From NCBI RefSeq assembly GCF_032163395.1, contig NZ_CP119968.1, forward strand, positions 1,783,501 to 1,847,500: DNA of 64,000 nucleotides, read 5' to 3'. Source of the DNA: Gloeocapsopsis dulcis (GTDB lineage: Bacteria; Cyanobacteriota; Cyanobacteriia; Cyanobacteriales; Chroococcidiopsidaceae). Position numbers and translations under genes: made by a program. The notes beneath the pieces were generated by a model. That model worked only from the letters and a program-made list of their open reading frames with translations, was not told where the DNA came from and did not search any database. Shown piece by piece: positions 63,684 to 64,000 of the stretch; positions within the stretch are counted from its first letter, which is position 1; every line of letters starts with the position of its first letter.

Positions 63684-64000
63684 CTACTCTCGAATCCAAG
63701 AACTGAGACTGGGTTGCCAACTGACGAGTTCTTCATCTTTAAACCACAGACTAACTTCTTGAGTTGCTGTTTCTAGAGCATCTGAACCATGAATGATGTT
63801 GCGTCCAATATCAACACCCAGATCTCCACGAATTGTACCTGGTTCAGCATTTAATGGGTTCGTCGCACCAATCATTTTACGCGCTGCGGCAATAACGCCA
63901 TCACCTTCCCAAACCATAGCAACAACAGGACCAGAAGTAATAAATTCTACCAGTCCCGCAAAAAAGGGCTTTTCCCGATGAACACCATAATGCTGTTCGG
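63684..64000 (-). CDS. ndk: nucleoside-diphosphate kinase, 3' part
   Basis: Partial gene running off the right edge. The visible 105 residues include [40 protein letters not shown] and the active-site [19 protein letters not shown], whose His (in NIIHGSD) becomes phosphorylated. It balances nucleoside triphosphate pools. The end, [20 protein letters not shown], fits a full-length C-terminus; about 40 N-terminal residues lie beyond 64000. Confidence 0.96.
   Translation of the reverse strand, partial: EQHYGVHREKPFFAGLVEFITSGPVVAMVWEGDGVIAAARKMIGATNPLNAEPGTIRGDLGVDIGRNIIHGSDALETATQEVSLWFKDEELVSWQPSLSSWIRE

Overview
The window is chromosomal DNA from a cyanobacterium. GCGATCGC (HIP1) octamers are scattered through coding and intergenic DNA. 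The gene content also fits: a multi-HAMP hybrid kinase, a CbiG-CobJ fusion, DUF4351/Rpn, Uma2, DUF3326, DUF6887/6888-type pairs, a GH3-family enzyme, and a 6S RNA next to purK. The mix of exopolysaccharide genes, toxin-antitoxin modules and many gene remnants suggests a large-genome coccoid or filamentous lineage; genus cannot be fixed by eye. No tRNA, rRNA or CRISPR array was seen.

Layout. (1) 0.6-5.7 kb: a WcaF-type acetyltransferase, then a small accessory patch (DUF6888/DUF6887-type pair; an HNH nuclease with a small partner, flanked by two near-identical Rpn/DUF4351 genes) and an SGNH hydrolase. (2) 5.8-20.8 kb: a minus-strand surface-glycan cluster. It runs from an ABC-2 exporter (permease plus Wzt-like ATPase) through methyltransferases, two sulfotransferases, at least six glycosyltransferases and an O-antigen-ligase-like protein. 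One methyltransferase is visibly broken. The product is probably a sulfated, methylated polysaccharide or glycolipid. (3) 21.2-24.4 kb: a toxin-antitoxin hotspot with BrnT/BrnA, DUF3368/UPF0175, an orphan MNT nucleotidyltransferase and three copies of a hicBA-type module in different stages of decay. (4) 24.7-31.5 kb: an MFS transporter, a JmjC/cupin-like protein, a GH3 adenylase, an SDR remnant, then 6S RNA, purK and a pentapeptide-repeat protein. (5) 31.7-39.4 kb: signalling genes, with a 1935-residue soluble hybrid kinase carrying about eleven HAMP modules, a membrane histidine kinase and a REC-only regulator. (6) 39.5-51.3 kb: cobalamin enzyme, an NRPS reduced to part of an A domain joined to a thioesterase, IS debris, TspO, an exported methyltransferase, PPK2, and relics of an iron-uptake locus (Fur-box-like palindrome, broken AraC regulator, TonB-receptor N-terminus) mixed with Uma2 genes. 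(7) 51.4-64 kb: DUF3326, an unlisted 58-residue protein, ferredoxin, AcnB, a DUF262/DUF1524 (GmrSD-like) defence protein, a Rof-like protein, a remnant of an R-M methylase, a DMT transporter, acetyl-CoA synthetase, TerC and the 3' part of ndk.

The clearest whole-region picture is housekeeping blocks (purK-6S, acnB, acs, ndk) alternating with accessory islands being rearranged by short-repeat recombination and point decay. Functional calls rest on motifs read by eye; no database search was possible.
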